DNA from: Myxococcus hansupus
Lineage (GTDB): Bacteria > Myxococcota > Myxococcia > Myxococcales > Myxococcaceae
Direction: 5' to 3'
DNA length: 64,000 nt
NCBI RefSeq assembly: GCF_000280925.3
Contig: NZ_CP012109.1
Coordinates: 7,212,501 to 7,276,500 of the forward strand
Shown here: in pieces, positions 1-9,688 of the stretch
Position numbering within the stretch: the stretch's first letter is position 1
Layout of the letters: each line of letters begins with the position of its first letter
Made by a program: the position numbers and the translations under genes
The notes under the pieces: model-generated
What the model was told of the DNA's origin: nothing
Seen by the model: the letters and a program-made list of their open reading frames with translations, nothing else
The model's database searches: none

Positions 1-361
1 CCACCCGCTGACCGCCCTCCGGATGCGGCTCCGCCGTACACGCGTACACGAGCCCCAGCTCCACGATGTTCACCGGAATCTCCGGGTCATACACCGTGCG
101 GAGCTGCTCCCAGACCTGCTCCTCGTTGAACTCGCTGGGGTCGCCAGCGGCCTTCTCCTTGGGCGCGTACTCCTCGCCCAGCGCGCCGCCGTCCTTCTCG
201 TCGACGCGGAAGAGCTGACCGTAGGGGTCCTGCACCGTGATGTTTCCGCCGAGCGTCTGCGTCACGCGCAGCTCCGAGCCCGCGGGCAGCATCACCCGGT
301 CTCCGCTGGGGATGATTGTCGCGGACACCTCCCGCTCCAGCACCACCATCATTCCTCGCAT
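1..361 (-). CDS. sufT: SufT-type Fe-S assembly protein, partial (cut by window edge)
   Basis: The reading frame starts with ATG at 361 and runs off the left edge, so only about 120 N-terminal residues are visible. An N-terminal beta-rich stretch (MRGMMVVLEREVSATIIPSG) leads into the DUF59/MIP18 fold, seen as VYDPEIPVNIVELGLVY near residues 90-106. This two-part layout is that of SufT, a DUF59 protein implicated in iron-sulfur cluster maturation. It is the last visible gene of the SUF operon, 14 nt after the sufU stop, with a GGAGG just upstream. ATG codons at 352 and 349 are alternative starts. The C-terminus cannot be judged. Confidence 0.8.
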   Translation of the reverse strand, partial: MRGMMVVLEREVSATIIPSGDRVMLPAGSELRVTQTLGGNITVQDPYGQLFRVDEKDGGALGEEYAPKEKAAGDPSEFNEEQVWEQLRTVYDPEIPVNIVELGLVYACTAEPHPEGGQRV

Positions 362-375
362 GTGCCCCTCCACCC

Positions 376-831
376 CTACTCCGTGGACACGGCTTCGCCG
401 CGTCCCTCCAAAGCCGCGCGCAGCGTGTGCCACGCCAGGCTGGCGCACTTCACCCGCGCGGGGAATTCACTCACGCCGGACAGCACCGCCAGCTTGCCCA
501 GCGCGTCCACGTCCACCGCCTCCGGACCTTGCGTCACCAGCGTGTGGACGCGCTCGAAGATGGCCTCGGCCTCCGCGCGCGTCCGGTCCTTCACCGCGCC
601 CGTCATCAGCGACGCGGACGCCTTGGAAATCGCGCAGCCCTGCCCCTGGAAGCCCACGTCCTTGATGACGCCGTCCTCCACCTTCAGCGTCACCACCAAC
701 TGGTCGCCGCACAGCGGGTTGTGGCCCGCGGCCTCCGCGGTGGCGCCCTCCACCACGCGGTAGTTGCGGGGCCGCTTGGAGTGCTCCAGCACGACCTCCT
801 GGTAGAGGTCCTTCAAGTCATCCGAGCTCAC
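376..831 (-). CDS. sufU: SufU-type iron-sulfur scaffold / sulfur-transfer protein
   Basis: This 151-residue protein has the SufU ligand set: Cys41 and Asp43 in LCGDQ, Cys66 in QGQGCAIS, and Cys129 in KCASLAW. In the family these bind zinc and accept sulfur from the SufS cysteine. The start is GTG at 831, because it overlaps the sufS stop as GTGA; the open frame continues much further upstream but lies inside sufS. The gap of about 19 residues between the second and third Cys regions that separates SufU from IscU is consistent with the spacing seen. It sits between sufS and sufT. Confidence 0.9.
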   Translation of the reverse strand: MSSDDLKDLYQEVVLEHSKRPRNYRVVEGATAEAAGHNPLCGDQLVVTLKVEDGVIKDVGFQGQGCAISKASASLMTGAVKDRTRAEAEAIFERVHTLVTQGPEAVDVDALGKLAVLSGVSEFPARVKCASLAWHTLRAALEGRGEAVSTE

Positions 832-2051
832 TGGAACACCTCCAGGACCTTGTGCAGGCCCCGAACGAGCGCGTCCACGTCCTCGCGCGTGTTGTAGAGC
901 GCCAGCGAGGCCCGCGACGTGGCGGGCACCTTGAAGTGCTGCATCACCGGCTGGGCGCAGTGGTGGCCCGTGCGGATGCAGATGCCCTCGCGGTCCAGGA
1001 TGGTCCCCACGTCGTGCGGATGGATGTCCGCGAGCATGAAGGACAGCACGCCCGACTTCTCGCGCGCGGTGCCCACCATGCGCAGGCCCGGCACCGACTC
1101 CAGCGCCTGCGTGGCGTAGGCCAAGAGCTCCCGGTCGTGCGCGGCGACGTTCTCCATCCCCAGCGACTCCAGGTAGCGGATGGCCGCCGCCAGCCCCACC
1201 GCGCCCTCCAGGTTGGGCGTGCCCGCCTCGAAGCGGTACGGCACCCGGTTGTAGGTCACCTTCTCCATCGTCACGGAGAGGATCATGTCGCCGCCGCCCT
1301 GGTAGGGAGGCATGGCCTCCAGGCGGTCCATGCGGCCGTACAGCACGCCGATGCCCGTGGGGCCGAACATCTTGTGCCCGCTGAAGGCGTAGAAGTCGCA
1401 ACCCAGGTCCTGCACGTCCACGGGGAAGTGCGTCACCGCTTGCGCGCCGTCCACCAGCACGGGGATGCCCTTCGCGTGCGCGCGGCGTGTGAGTTCCTTC
1501 ACCGGCACCACCGTGCCCAGGGCGTTGGACACCTGCGTCACCGCGAGGATGCGCGTGCGCTCCGTGAGCAGCGCGTCCACCGCGTCCAGGACCAGCTCGC
1601 CCCGGTCATCCACCGGGATGACCTTGAGCACGGCGCCGGTCTGCTCGCACAGCATCCGCCACGGCACGATGTTGGCGTGGTGCTCCATCTGCGTGATGAG
1701 CACCTCGTCCCCGGCGCCAATGTGCTTGCGCCCGTACGTCTGCGCCACCAGGTTGATGGCCTCGGTGGTGCCACGCACGAAGACGATTTCCTTCACATCC
1801 CGCGCGTTGATGAAGCGGCGCACCGTCTCGCGGGCGCCCTCGTACGCCTCGGTGGCGCGCTCGGAGAGCACGTGGACACCGCGATGCACGTTGGCGTTGT
1901 CGTGCTGGTAGAAGCGCACGAGCGCGTCGATGACGGCCTGCGGCTTCTGCGCCGTGGCGGCGCTGTCCAGGTACACCAGCGGCCGGCCCCGGACCTCTTG
2001 GTGCAGGATGGGGAAGTCCGCGCGGACCTGCTTCACGTCGAAGCCGCTCAT
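828..2051 (-). CDS. sufS: Cysteine desulfurase SufS (class V aminotransferase fold)
   Basis: A 407-residue PLP enzyme that takes sulfur from L-cysteine for cluster assembly, leaving alanine. The N-terminus reads YLDSAATAQKP, the PLP lysine lies in FSGHKMFGP at about residue 226, and the persulfide cysteine is Cys365 in RTGHHCAQP. The short active-site Cys loop and the length mark it as the SufS (group II) type. The ATG at 2051 overlaps the sufD stop as ATGA, and the 3' end overlaps sufU, so translation is probably coupled in both directions. SufU next door is the expected sulfur acceptor. Confidence 0.95.
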   Translation of the reverse strand: MSGFDVKQVRADFPILHQEVRGRPLVYLDSAATAQKPQAVIDALVRFYQHDNANVHRGVHVLSERATEAYEGARETVRRFINARDVKEIVFVRGTTEAINLVAQTYGRKHIGAGDEVLITQMEHHANIVPWRMLCEQTGAVLKVIPVDDRGELVLDAVDALLTERTRILAVTQVSNALGTVVPVKELTRRAHAKGIPVLVDGAQAVTHFPVDVQDLGCDFYAFSGHKMFGPTGIGVLYGRMDRLEAMPPYQGGGDMILSVTMEKVTYNRVPYRFEAGTPNLEGAVGLAAAIRYLESLGMENVAAHDRELLAYATQALESVPGLRMVGTAREKSGVLSFMLADIHPHDVGTILDREGICIRTGHHCAQPVMQHFKVPATSRASLALYNTREDVDALVRGLHKVLEVFQ

Positions 2052-3388
2052 GCCGTCACCTCCCGCTGTGCCGCGCCCGGCAGCTTGAGGGCCAGGAGCG
2101 CTTCGATGTTCGTGCGCACGGGACCCGCGGGCACCGCCTCCACCACCTCCCGCGCGAAGGCGTAGGTGAGCAGCCGCTCCGCCTCCGCCCGGGGCACGCC
2201 GCGCGAGCGCAGGTAGAACAGCGCCTGCGCGTCCAGCCGCCCCACCGCCGCGCCGTGCGCGCACTTCACGTCGTCCGCGAAGATTTCCAACTGCGGCCGC
2301 GCATCCGCCTGCGCCGTCTCCGACAGCAGGAGGTTGCGGTTCTGCTGCCGCGAATCCGTGCGCTGCGCGTCCTGCCGCACGCGGATGAGCCCGTGGAAGG
2401 TGCCTCGCGACTGGCCATCCAGCACGCCCTTGTACAGCTCACGGCTGGTGCAGCGGGGCACCGCGTGGTCCAGCGCCGTGCGGTTGTCCAGGTGCTGCGC
2501 GCCCTGCCCCACGTAGAGGCCGTTCAGCGTCGCGTCACCGCCCTCGCCCGCGAAGGCCGCGTGGACCTCGTTGCGCGCCATGGCGCCGCCGAAGGCGAAG
2601 GCATGCGACGCGAAGCGGCTGTCACGCCCCTGCCGCGCGTGGAGCGCGCCGACGTGCAGCGCCGCGTCCGCCTCCGCCTGGAGCTTGTAGTGGTGGAGGC
2701 TCGCGTTGTCGCCCAGCGTCACCTCGGTCACCGCGTTGGTGAACGTCGCCCCGGAACCCGCCGGGCCCGCGCTGGCGTACGTCTCCACCAGCGTGGCCTC
2801 GCTGCTCTCCCCCGCGTCCACGAGGATGCGAGGACTGGACAGCACCGGGCCTTCGCCCCGCGTGAGGAACAGCAACTGCACCGGCGCTTCACTCAGCGCG
2901 CCCGGCGCCAGCCGCAACAGCGCGCCTTCCTCCAGCAGCGCCGCGTTGAGCGCGGTGAAGGCGTGCTCCTTCGCCAACGCGCGCTGCCCCACCAGGGACT
3001 CCAGCAGCGCGCCGTCCTCGCGCACCGCGTCCCGCAGCGGCTTCAACGTCAGCCCGCGCGGCAGCCCCGCCACGGAGGACAGCTCCGGCGCGAGCCGACC
3101 GTCCACGAACACCAACCGAGGCCCCGGCAAGGCCAGCCGCTCCACCACCGACGCCAGGTGGGCCGCGTCCCGTGCGTCGCGCACCACGGGCTGGAACGCG
3201 CCTTCCGCGATGGGCGCCAGCCGCGAGTACTTCCAGGCCTCGTCACGCGGCGTGGGCAGGCCCTGGCGCTCGAAGTGCGCCAGCGCGTCCGCGCGCAGGT
3301 GCTTCAACCACTGCGGCGCGGACGCCTGCTCGGGCGACGCCTGAAAGCGCGTGGCCACGTCCAGGTAGTGCGCCAGACCGGCGGTCAT
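2048..3388 (-). CDS. sufD: SufD component of the SufBCD scaffold complex
   Basis: A 446-residue protein with the C-terminal beta-helix typical of SufB/SufD, including ALDHAVPRCTSRELYKGVLDG, NRNLLLSETAQADARPQLEI and the KCAHGAAVG segment. SufD pairs with SufB to form the scaffold on which SufC ATPase acts. The N-terminal region is diverged helical sequence, as usual. The ATG at 3388 overlaps the sufC stop (ATGA), and the sufS start overlaps its own stop. Confidence 0.93.
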   Translation of the reverse strand: MTAGLAHYLDVATRFQASPEQASAPQWLKHLRADALAHFERQGLPTPRDEAWKYSRLAPIAEGAFQPVVRDARDAAHLASVVERLALPGPRLVFVDGRLAPELSSVAGLPRGLTLKPLRDAVREDGALLESLVGQRALAKEHAFTALNAALLEEGALLRLAPGALSEAPVQLLFLTRGEGPVLSSPRILVDAGESSEATLVETYASAGPAGSGATFTNAVTEVTLGDNASLHHYKLQAEADAALHVGALHARQGRDSRFASHAFAFGGAMARNEVHAAFAGEGGDATLNGLYVGQGAQHLDNRTALDHAVPRCTSRELYKGVLDGQSRGTFHGLIRVRQDAQRTDSRQQNRNLLLSETAQADARPQLEIFADDVKCAHGAAVGRLDAQALFYLRSRGVPRAEAERLLTYAFAREVVEAVPAGPVRTNIEALLALKLPGAAQREVTA

Positions 3389-4170
3389 CGGCGTGCCCCC
3401 GCCGCGGAAGCAGCCTTGCCACCCTCCAGGCCCAGCCAGCCGTAGCCCTTCTCCTCCAGCTCCAGCGCCAGCTCGCGCCCGCCGGAGCGGACGATGCGGC
3501 CCGCCGCCATGACGTGCACCTTGTCCGGGACGATGTAGTCGAGCAGCCGCTGGTAGTGCGTAATCAGCACCATGCCGCGCTCGGGCGAGCGCAGCGCGTT
3601 CACCCCGCCCGCCACCGTGCGCAGCGCGTCGATGTCCAGGCCGGAGTCCGTCTCGTCGAGGATGGCCAGCCGCGGCTCCAGCACCGCCATCTGGAACACC
3701 TCGTTGCGCTTCTTCTCGCCGCCGGAGAAGCCCTCGTTCACCGAGCGGTTCATGAAGGCCGCGTCGAGCTGCACCAGCTTCGACTTCTCCTTGGCCAACT
3801 GGAGGAAGTCCATGGCGTCCAGCTCCTCCAGCCCCTTCGCGCGGCGCTGCGCGTTGAGCGCGGTGCGCAGGAAGTGGATGTTGCCCACGCCCGGAATCTC
3901 CACCGGGTACTGGAACGCGAGGAACACGCCGGCCGCGGCGCGGTCCTCGGGCGACAGCTCCAACAGCGGCTTGCCGTCGAAGAGCACCTCGCCCTGCGTC
4001 ACCTCGTAGCCGTCACGGCCCGCCAGCACGCTGGCCAACGTGCTCTTGCCGGAGCCGTTGGGGCCCATGATGGCGTGGACCTCACCGGGGGCGACCTCCA
4101 GGTCGATACCCTTGAGGATGTCCTTGCCCGCCACGCGGGCGTGCAGGTTGCGAACAGTCAATAGCGCCAT
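3385..4170 (-). CDS. sufC: SufC ATPase of the SufBCD complex
   Basis: A 261-residue ABC-type ATPase without membrane partners. Walker A is GPNGSGKST at residues 36-44, the signature is FSGGEKKR, and Walker B/D-loop is LAILDETDSGLD. The ETDSGLD form and the FSGGEKKR signature are diagnostic of SufC rather than a transporter ATPase. The H-loop histidine is present in VLITHYQRLLDYI. The ATG at 4170 lies 2 nt after the sufB stop. The longer open frame upstream runs antisense-like through sufB and is not used. Confidence 0.95.
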   Translation of the reverse strand: MALLTVRNLHARVAGKDILKGIDLEVAPGEVHAIMGPNGSGKSTLASVLAGRDGYEVTQGEVLFDGKPLLELSPEDRAAAGVFLAFQYPVEIPGVGNIHFLRTALNAQRRAKGLEELDAMDFLQLAKEKSKLVQLDAAFMNRSVNEGFSGGEKKRNEVFQMAVLEPRLAILDETDSGLDIDALRTVAGGVNALRSPERGMVLITHYQRLLDYIVPDKVHVMAAGRIVRSGGRELALELEEKGYGWLGLEGGKAASAAGARR

Positions 4171-4172
4171 GC

Positions 4173-5605
<1,433 letters not shown>

Positions 5606-5609
<4 letters not shown>

Positions 5610-6124
5610 GAGCGGACTCCTGTCGCGGATGCGGAAGCGGGATGGTTGGCGGCCGGGGAGGCCGCCGGGCGGGAGGGTGTCCCCAGGCCCACGAGGCGCT
5701 CGGGCACGCGGGGCGCGGGGGCGATGAGGTCCGCCAGCGTCAGCCGCCCCAGCGCGTCCTGGATGGCGTGGTTGATGAGCCGCCAGTGGCCGCGCACCTG
5801 GCACACGGACTCCAGCTCACACGGCGCGTTGCCAGAGGTGTGGACCCCGCACTCCGTGAGGGCGACCGGCCCCTCCAGCGCGGCGACCAGCTCCGCCAGC
5901 GACAGCTCGTTGGCGGGGCGGGCCAGCCCGTAGCCGCCGTTGGCGCCACGGTGCGACACCACGAGCGCTGCCTGAAGCAGGCCCTTGAGCACCTTGCTGG
6001 CCGAGGGAAGTGGCACGTGCGTGCGCGCCGCCAGCTCACGGGTGGTGCGCGTGTCACCCTCCGCGCGAGCCAACTCGGTCATCAGCACGATGCCGTAGTC
6101 GGTCATCTTGCTCATCCGGAGCAT
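5606..6124 (-). CDS. Rrf2-family SUF operon regulator
   Basis: A 172-residue Rrf2/IscR-type winged-helix regulator. The start MLRMSKMTDYGIVLMTELA matches the subgroup of SUF assembly regulators, and the wing reads HRGANGGYGLARP. Three cysteines, Cys92, Cys102 and Cys108, are placed to hold an iron-sulfur cluster as in IscR. It is the first gene of the SUF operon and overlaps sufB, so it most likely senses cluster status and controls its own operon. The C-terminal 30 residues are Pro/Ala-rich and probably unstructured. An ATG at 6112 is a weaker alternative start. Confidence 0.9.
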
Positions 6125-6312
6125 GGGTGCGGGTGTCTCCTCTCTGGGTTCCAGGCGCCGAAAATCCTCGGGCCACGGGGGACCTCTTACGTAATCAGGA
6201 CCTTTTCAGTCCACATTGCAATTCGAATCCCTCCCTGAAGCGCCGCTGGTTGGAGGGCGGGGGGGAGAGGGATAGGGTGACGCGACCGTCTCCCCCCGGA
6301 GGAATCTTGCTG
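6125..6312. promoter_or_regulatory. Divergent control region between SUF operon and LivJ-type gene
   Basis: This 188-nt stretch must hold promoters for both directions. It contains an unusually AT-rich island at about 6180-6240 and a perfect 8-bp palindrome TTACGTAA at 6187-6194, flanked on the minus strand by two AGGTCC words. On the minus strand TTGCAA is followed 18 nt later by TGATTA, a weak promoter-like pair. The palindrome region is a reasonable operator candidate for the Rrf2 regulator, but it does not clearly match the textbook IscR sites. A GGAGGA at 6299-6304 serves the plus-strand gene. Confidence 0.4.
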
Positions 6313-7503
6313 ATGCGCCGTCCCCTGATGTTGCTCGCGACCCTGGCCCTGGCCGTGGTGGCCTGCGAGAAGAAGAACGCGCCCGCCCCCGCCGCGCCCT
6401 CGCCGGAGGGACAGGCGACCGGGGGCCCGGCCGCTCCGGTGGACTCCAACACGATTCTGCTGGGAGAGGTCGGCAGCCTCACGGGCAGTGAGGCGACCTT
6501 CGGCGTCTCGGCGCGCAACGGCATCGAGCTGGCGCTGAACGAGGCCAACGAGGCGGGCGGCGTGAAGGGCAAGAAGCTCCAGGTGCGCGTGTACGACAGC
6601 CAGGGCCGGCCCGAGGAAGGCGCCCAGGCGGTGACGCGGCTCATCACCCAGGACAAGGTGGTGGCGATTCTGGGCGAGGCGGCCTCCTCCGTCTCCATGG
6701 CGATGGCGGAGAAGGCGCAGGCGGGCAAGGTGCCCATGGTGACGCCCACGTCCACCGCGCCGGAGGTGACGAAGAAGGGCGACTACATCTTCCGCGTCTG
6801 CTTCATCGACCCCTTCCAGGGGCTGGTGATGGCGAAGTTCGCGCGGGAGAACCTGAAGCTGTCCCGCGTCGCGGTGCTGCGTGACAACAAGAGCGCCTTC
6901 TCCATGGGGCTGGCGGACGTGTTCACCGCCAAGTTCAAGGAGTTCGGCGGCGAGGTGAAGGGCGACGAGAGCTACTCCAAGGGCGACACGGACTTCCGCG
7001 CGCAGCTCACGTCCCTCAAGCGGCTGAAGCCGGAAGCCGTCTTCGTGCCCGGGTACTACACGGACGTGGGCATCATCGCGCGGCAGGCGCGGGAGATTGG
7101 CCTCAAGGTGCCGTTGCTCGGCGGTGACGGCTGGGACTCCGACAAGCTGTACGAGCTGGGCGGCTCCGCGCTGGAGGGCAGCTACTTCTCCAACCACTAC
7201 TCGCCGGACAACCCGGACCCGGTGCTGCAGAAGTTCCTGGCCCGCTACAAGGCGACGTACGGCAGCGTGCCGGACAGCGTGGCCGCGCTGGCGTACGACG
7301 CGGCGCGGGTGACGATTGACGCCATGAAGCGCGCGCCGGACCTGAGCGGCCCCTCGCTGCGCGACGCCATCGCCGCGACGAAGGACTTCCCCGGCGTGGC
7401 GGGCAGAATCACCCTGGACGCCAACCGCGACGCGGTGAAGGAGGCCGTGGTGCTCAAGGTCTCCGGGGGCAAGGCGGAGTTCGTCACCACGGTGACGCCG
7501 TAG
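6313..7503 (+). CDS. LivJ-type branched-chain amino acid binding lipoprotein (orphan)
   Basis: A 396-residue periplasmic binding protein of the Leu/Ile/Val receptor family. The signal peptide ends in the lipobox AVVAC with Cys18, followed by a Pro/Ala linker to about residue 45. The binding fold begins at ILLGEVGSLTGSEATFG, with ITQDKVVAILGEAASS and PTSTAPEVT as typical hinge and ligand segments. ATG at 6313 has GGAGGA 9 nt upstream. No permease or ATPase genes lie beside it, so its transporter or signalling partner must be elsewhere. The ligand cannot be told from sequence; small amides, peptides and aromatic acids are also bound by this family. Confidence 0.88.
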   Translation: MRRPLMLLATLALAVVACEKKNAPAPAAPSPEGQATGGPAAPVDSNTILLGEVGSLTGSEATFGVSARNGIELALNEANEAGGVKGKKLQVRVYDSQGRPEEGAQAVTRLITQDKVVAILGEAASSVSMAMAEKAQAGKVPMVTPTSTAPEVTKKGDYIFRVCFIDPFQGLVMAKFARENLKLSRVAVLRDNKSAFSMGLADVFTAKFKEFGGEVKGDESYSKGDTDFRAQLTSLKRLKPEAVFVPGYYTDVGIIARQAREIGLKVPLLGGDGWDSDKLYELGGSALEGSYFSNHYSPDNPDPVLQKFLARYKATYGSVPDSVAALAYDAARVTIDAMKRAPDLSGPSLRDAIAATKDFPGVAGRITLDANRDAVKEAVVLKVSGGKAEFVTTVTP

Positions 7504-7521
7504 CCCGCGGGCCCCTGTCGC

Positions 7522-7701
7522 TCAGATGGGGGCCTGGATGACGTAGTAGATGGAGTTGAAGTAGCGGTGCAGCGCGTTCAAGAGCGCCACCAGGAAGGGC
7601 CACCCCATGGTGGAGAAGCCCAGGAGCGCCGCGCTGACGACGGCGTACTCCACCATGGACTGGCCGCGGGCGGACCGCGACGGACGCAGGGACTTCCTCA
7701 T
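7522..7701 (-). CDS. Short Flp/Fap-like pilin
   Basis: A 59-residue protein with a basic leader, then GQSMVEYAVVSAALLGFSTM and a single hydrophobic helix. The Gly13 with Glu18-Tyr19 downstream matches the Flp prepilin site, where a prepilin peptidase cuts after Gly and leaves Glu at +5. Its ATG at 7701 overlaps the stop of the upstream gene (ATGA). It is the last gene of the pilin-like cassette. The tail beyond the helix (LHRYFNSIYYVIQAPI) is unlike classic Flp. It is probably a small pilin subunit or membrane-anchored pseudopilin. Confidence 0.65.
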   Translation of the reverse strand: MRKSLRPSRSARGQSMVEYAVVSAALLGFSTMGWPFLVALLNALHRYFNSIYYVIQAPI

Positions 7702-8558
7702 GGGGCAACGCTCCGGCGTAGCAACGTGAGATGGAGTTCCACACCGGGGCCCTGTGAGCGTTCGCGCAGCACCGCGCGGCCACTCACCGTCTCCCGGACG
7801 ACCTCGAAGGCGACGCCTGTCGCCGCCATCGGCTCGGGTGTTCCCACCGTCCAACCCTTCTCGCGGAACTGCGCGAGGTAGCGCTCCGCCGCGGTGGAGG
7901 GAGAACCCTCCTGGAGCTGGCCCGTCACCACGTGGTGCGAGGTGCCCTCCAGGTTGAAGTTCACCGTGCGCGTCTCCTGGAGGTTGGCGGGGACGGGCAG
8001 CCATTCGGGCACGGCCGCGGCGCGCTCCAACAGGGGGCCCACCTGTCCCGCGGAGACAAACACCAGCGTCTCGCCGCCCTGGGCCAGCGTGGAGACCAGC
8101 CGGATTTCCTCGGTGGCGGGGCTCCAGTAACCGACGTAGCCGCCCTGCCCTTCGTACTCCTGACGCAGGACGGGGAGCCCCTTGTCGAGCAGCACCTGCG
8201 CGTAGTGCTCCAACACCTGCGCGGGCGAATCCTCCGTGGAGAACCACGCCACCGCCATGGGCGCACCGGCGCCCAGGTAGTCGGCGGCCAGCGCCTCCGG
8301 GCGGCTGCCCTTGGGATAGGGCGGGAAGTGCTCCAGGGCCCGCTTCAACACCGCCACGTCCTCGGGCGTGTGTATCCAGTCCTCGCCGGATGACGGCGAC
8401 CCGTCCGCGCCCAGCCCTGGTGGACTCCATTCATTCTCGATCGAGCCGCCACGGTGGACGGCGTGCTCCCAGGAGAATCCGATGAGGGCGCCCACCACCG
8501 CCACCGAGAAGAGCAACGCCGGCAGGCGTATCGTCAGGCTCGTGGCCACACCCGCCAT
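7698..8558 (-). CDS. Membrane-anchored protein of the pilin cassette, unknown function
   Basis: A 286-residue protein with one N-terminal membrane helix (about residues 10-28, LPALLFSVAVVGALIGF) and an extracytoplasmic remainder. I do not recognise a family. The soluble part seems to hold two similar alpha/beta units: VAWFSTEDSPAQVLEHYAQVL (about 95-115) and VTGQLQEGSPSTAAERYLAQF (about 205-225), both followed by a Gly and a strand. This suggests an internal duplication. The ATG at 8558 overlaps the preceding stop as TGATG, so it is translated with the TadE-like gene and likely acts with the pilin-like proteins. Confidence 0.6.
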   Translation of the reverse strand: MAGVATSLTIRLPALLFSVAVVGALIGFSWEHAVHRGGSIENEWSPPGLGADGSPSSGEDWIHTPEDVAVLKRALEHFPPYPKGSRPEALAADYLGAGAPMAVAWFSTEDSPAQVLEHYAQVLLDKGLPVLRQEYEGQGGYVGYWSPATEEIRLVSTLAQGGETLVFVSAGQVGPLLERAAAVPEWLPVPANLQETRTVNFNLEGTSHHVVTGQLQEGSPSTAAERYLAQFREKGWTVGTPEPMAATGVAFEVVRETVSGRAVLRERSQGPGVELHLTLLRRSVAP

Positions 8559-9688
8559 CAGCACGATTCCTCTCTCGCGCAGCCCAGGTACCAGTTGCCT
8601 CGGCCCTGGTAGGAGCGTTCGTTGTTGTTGCTGCCCCAGTCGCGCCACTCGTTGCTGAAGTAGCGATGCCGGCCTCGCTGCTGCTCGATTTCCTCCTCGG
8701 CGCCGCTGTCCCCTTCCTGGGGCATGATGGCGAGGCTGGGCTGACGGGGGTCATCTCCGGGCGTGTCATAGCTGCCCGGGTACATCCGCAAGGAGGTGTG
8801 CAACAGATTGGAGCTGATGGCCCGGTTGACCAGGGACACGGACGCGTTCGACATCTGCGTGAAGCCCATGTTCTCCTGGTTCTGGTAGAGCTGGACGACG
8901 CGCGTGTAGAGCCCTTCTGACGGATCTTGAAGGTTCGAGCTCGCCTCTTCCTGGCGGTACCCCGGCCGCATGCTCACCGACGCGCTGAGCGCCCATGTAT
9001 CGGTGAGGAGCGCGATTCGCTCCCAAGGCAACAGGTAGACGTTGCTGTCGCCGTGCTCGTTGCCCTCCGCGCGCCCCGCCTGCGCGTTGGTGTGAACGCT
9101 GCCTTTTTGCAGCTCCTTGGCCATCTTCACCTTCGAGAACTCCGGCAGGAACTCCTCGGGCAGCAGGTAGTTCTGGACGCCCAGGCGGGCATCGCAGCGG
9201 ATGAGCCCGCCTCGCTGGAAGGTGTCCATGTACGACTGGTGGAGCGACACGCCGTAGGCGCCGACGGCGTTGGCATCCAGGTAGCACTGCACCTGCTGCG
9301 CGCCCGGGTTGAGCCAGCACGCGCTCGCGACCACGTCGGTGTGGTGGTCCTCCAGGTGAGCGCCACATTCACGGTCCGGACCGGGGTCGTAGCTGTCCAG
9401 GCCCGACTCATGGTCGCAGAACATCTGCCGCGCGGTGCCCTGCGCCATCCCGAAGCCGGAGAACGCCTCCGTCGTGGAGCCGCCGCCCTCGGCGGGGACC
9501 GACTCGGGCTTCTTCGCGTAATCCAGCACGCTGTAATCCCAGACGGTGGAGAGCCCGGTCTCCTGCGCATCCAGCATGTGCCGAAGCAAGTCGAAGAGGA
9601 ACAGCGAGTACATGAACACAGGGACGATGACGAGCATGCAGATCGCCATCTCCACCGCCGCGGCGCCCCGAACCCGCGCGCGCCTCAC
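8558..9688 (-). CDS. TadE-like pseudopilin with large exported domain
   Basis: A 376-residue protein starting with GTG at 9688, which overlaps the upstream stop as GTGA. A basic leader is followed by RGAAAVEMAICMLVIVPVFMY, in which Gly8 and Glu13 fit the Flp/TadE processing site. The remainder is a long exported domain with several cysteines (for example FCDHESG, DRECGAH, ACWLNPGAQQVQCY and a C-terminal LGCAREESC), probably disulfide-bonded. TadE proteins are minor pilins of Tad-type tight-adherence pili. The exported domain is much longer than in classic TadE. Confidence 0.7.
   Translation of the reverse strand: MRRARVRGAAAVEMAICMLVIVPVFMYSLFLFDLLRHMLDAQETGLSTVWDYSVLDYAKKPESVPAEGGGSTTEAFSGFGMAQGTARQMFCDHESGLDSYDPGPDRECGAHLEDHHTDVVASACWLNPGAQQVQCYLDANAVGAYGVSLHQSYMDTFQRGGLIRCDARLGVQNYLLPEEFLPEFSKVKMAKELQKGSVHTNAQAGRAEGNEHGDSNVYLLPWERIALLTDTWALSASVSMRPGYRQEEASSNLQDPSEGLYTRVVQLYQNQENMGFTQMSNASVSLVNRAISSNLLHTSLRMYPGSYDTPGDDPRQPSLAIMPQEGDSGAEEEIEQQRGRHRYFSNEWRDWGSNNNERSYQGRGNWYLGCAREESC

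Noticed and set aside
2255..3445. Long plus-strand open frame across sufD
   Set aside because: Arg/His/Gln-rich shadow of sufD without family features; the minus-strand SufD motifs are clear.
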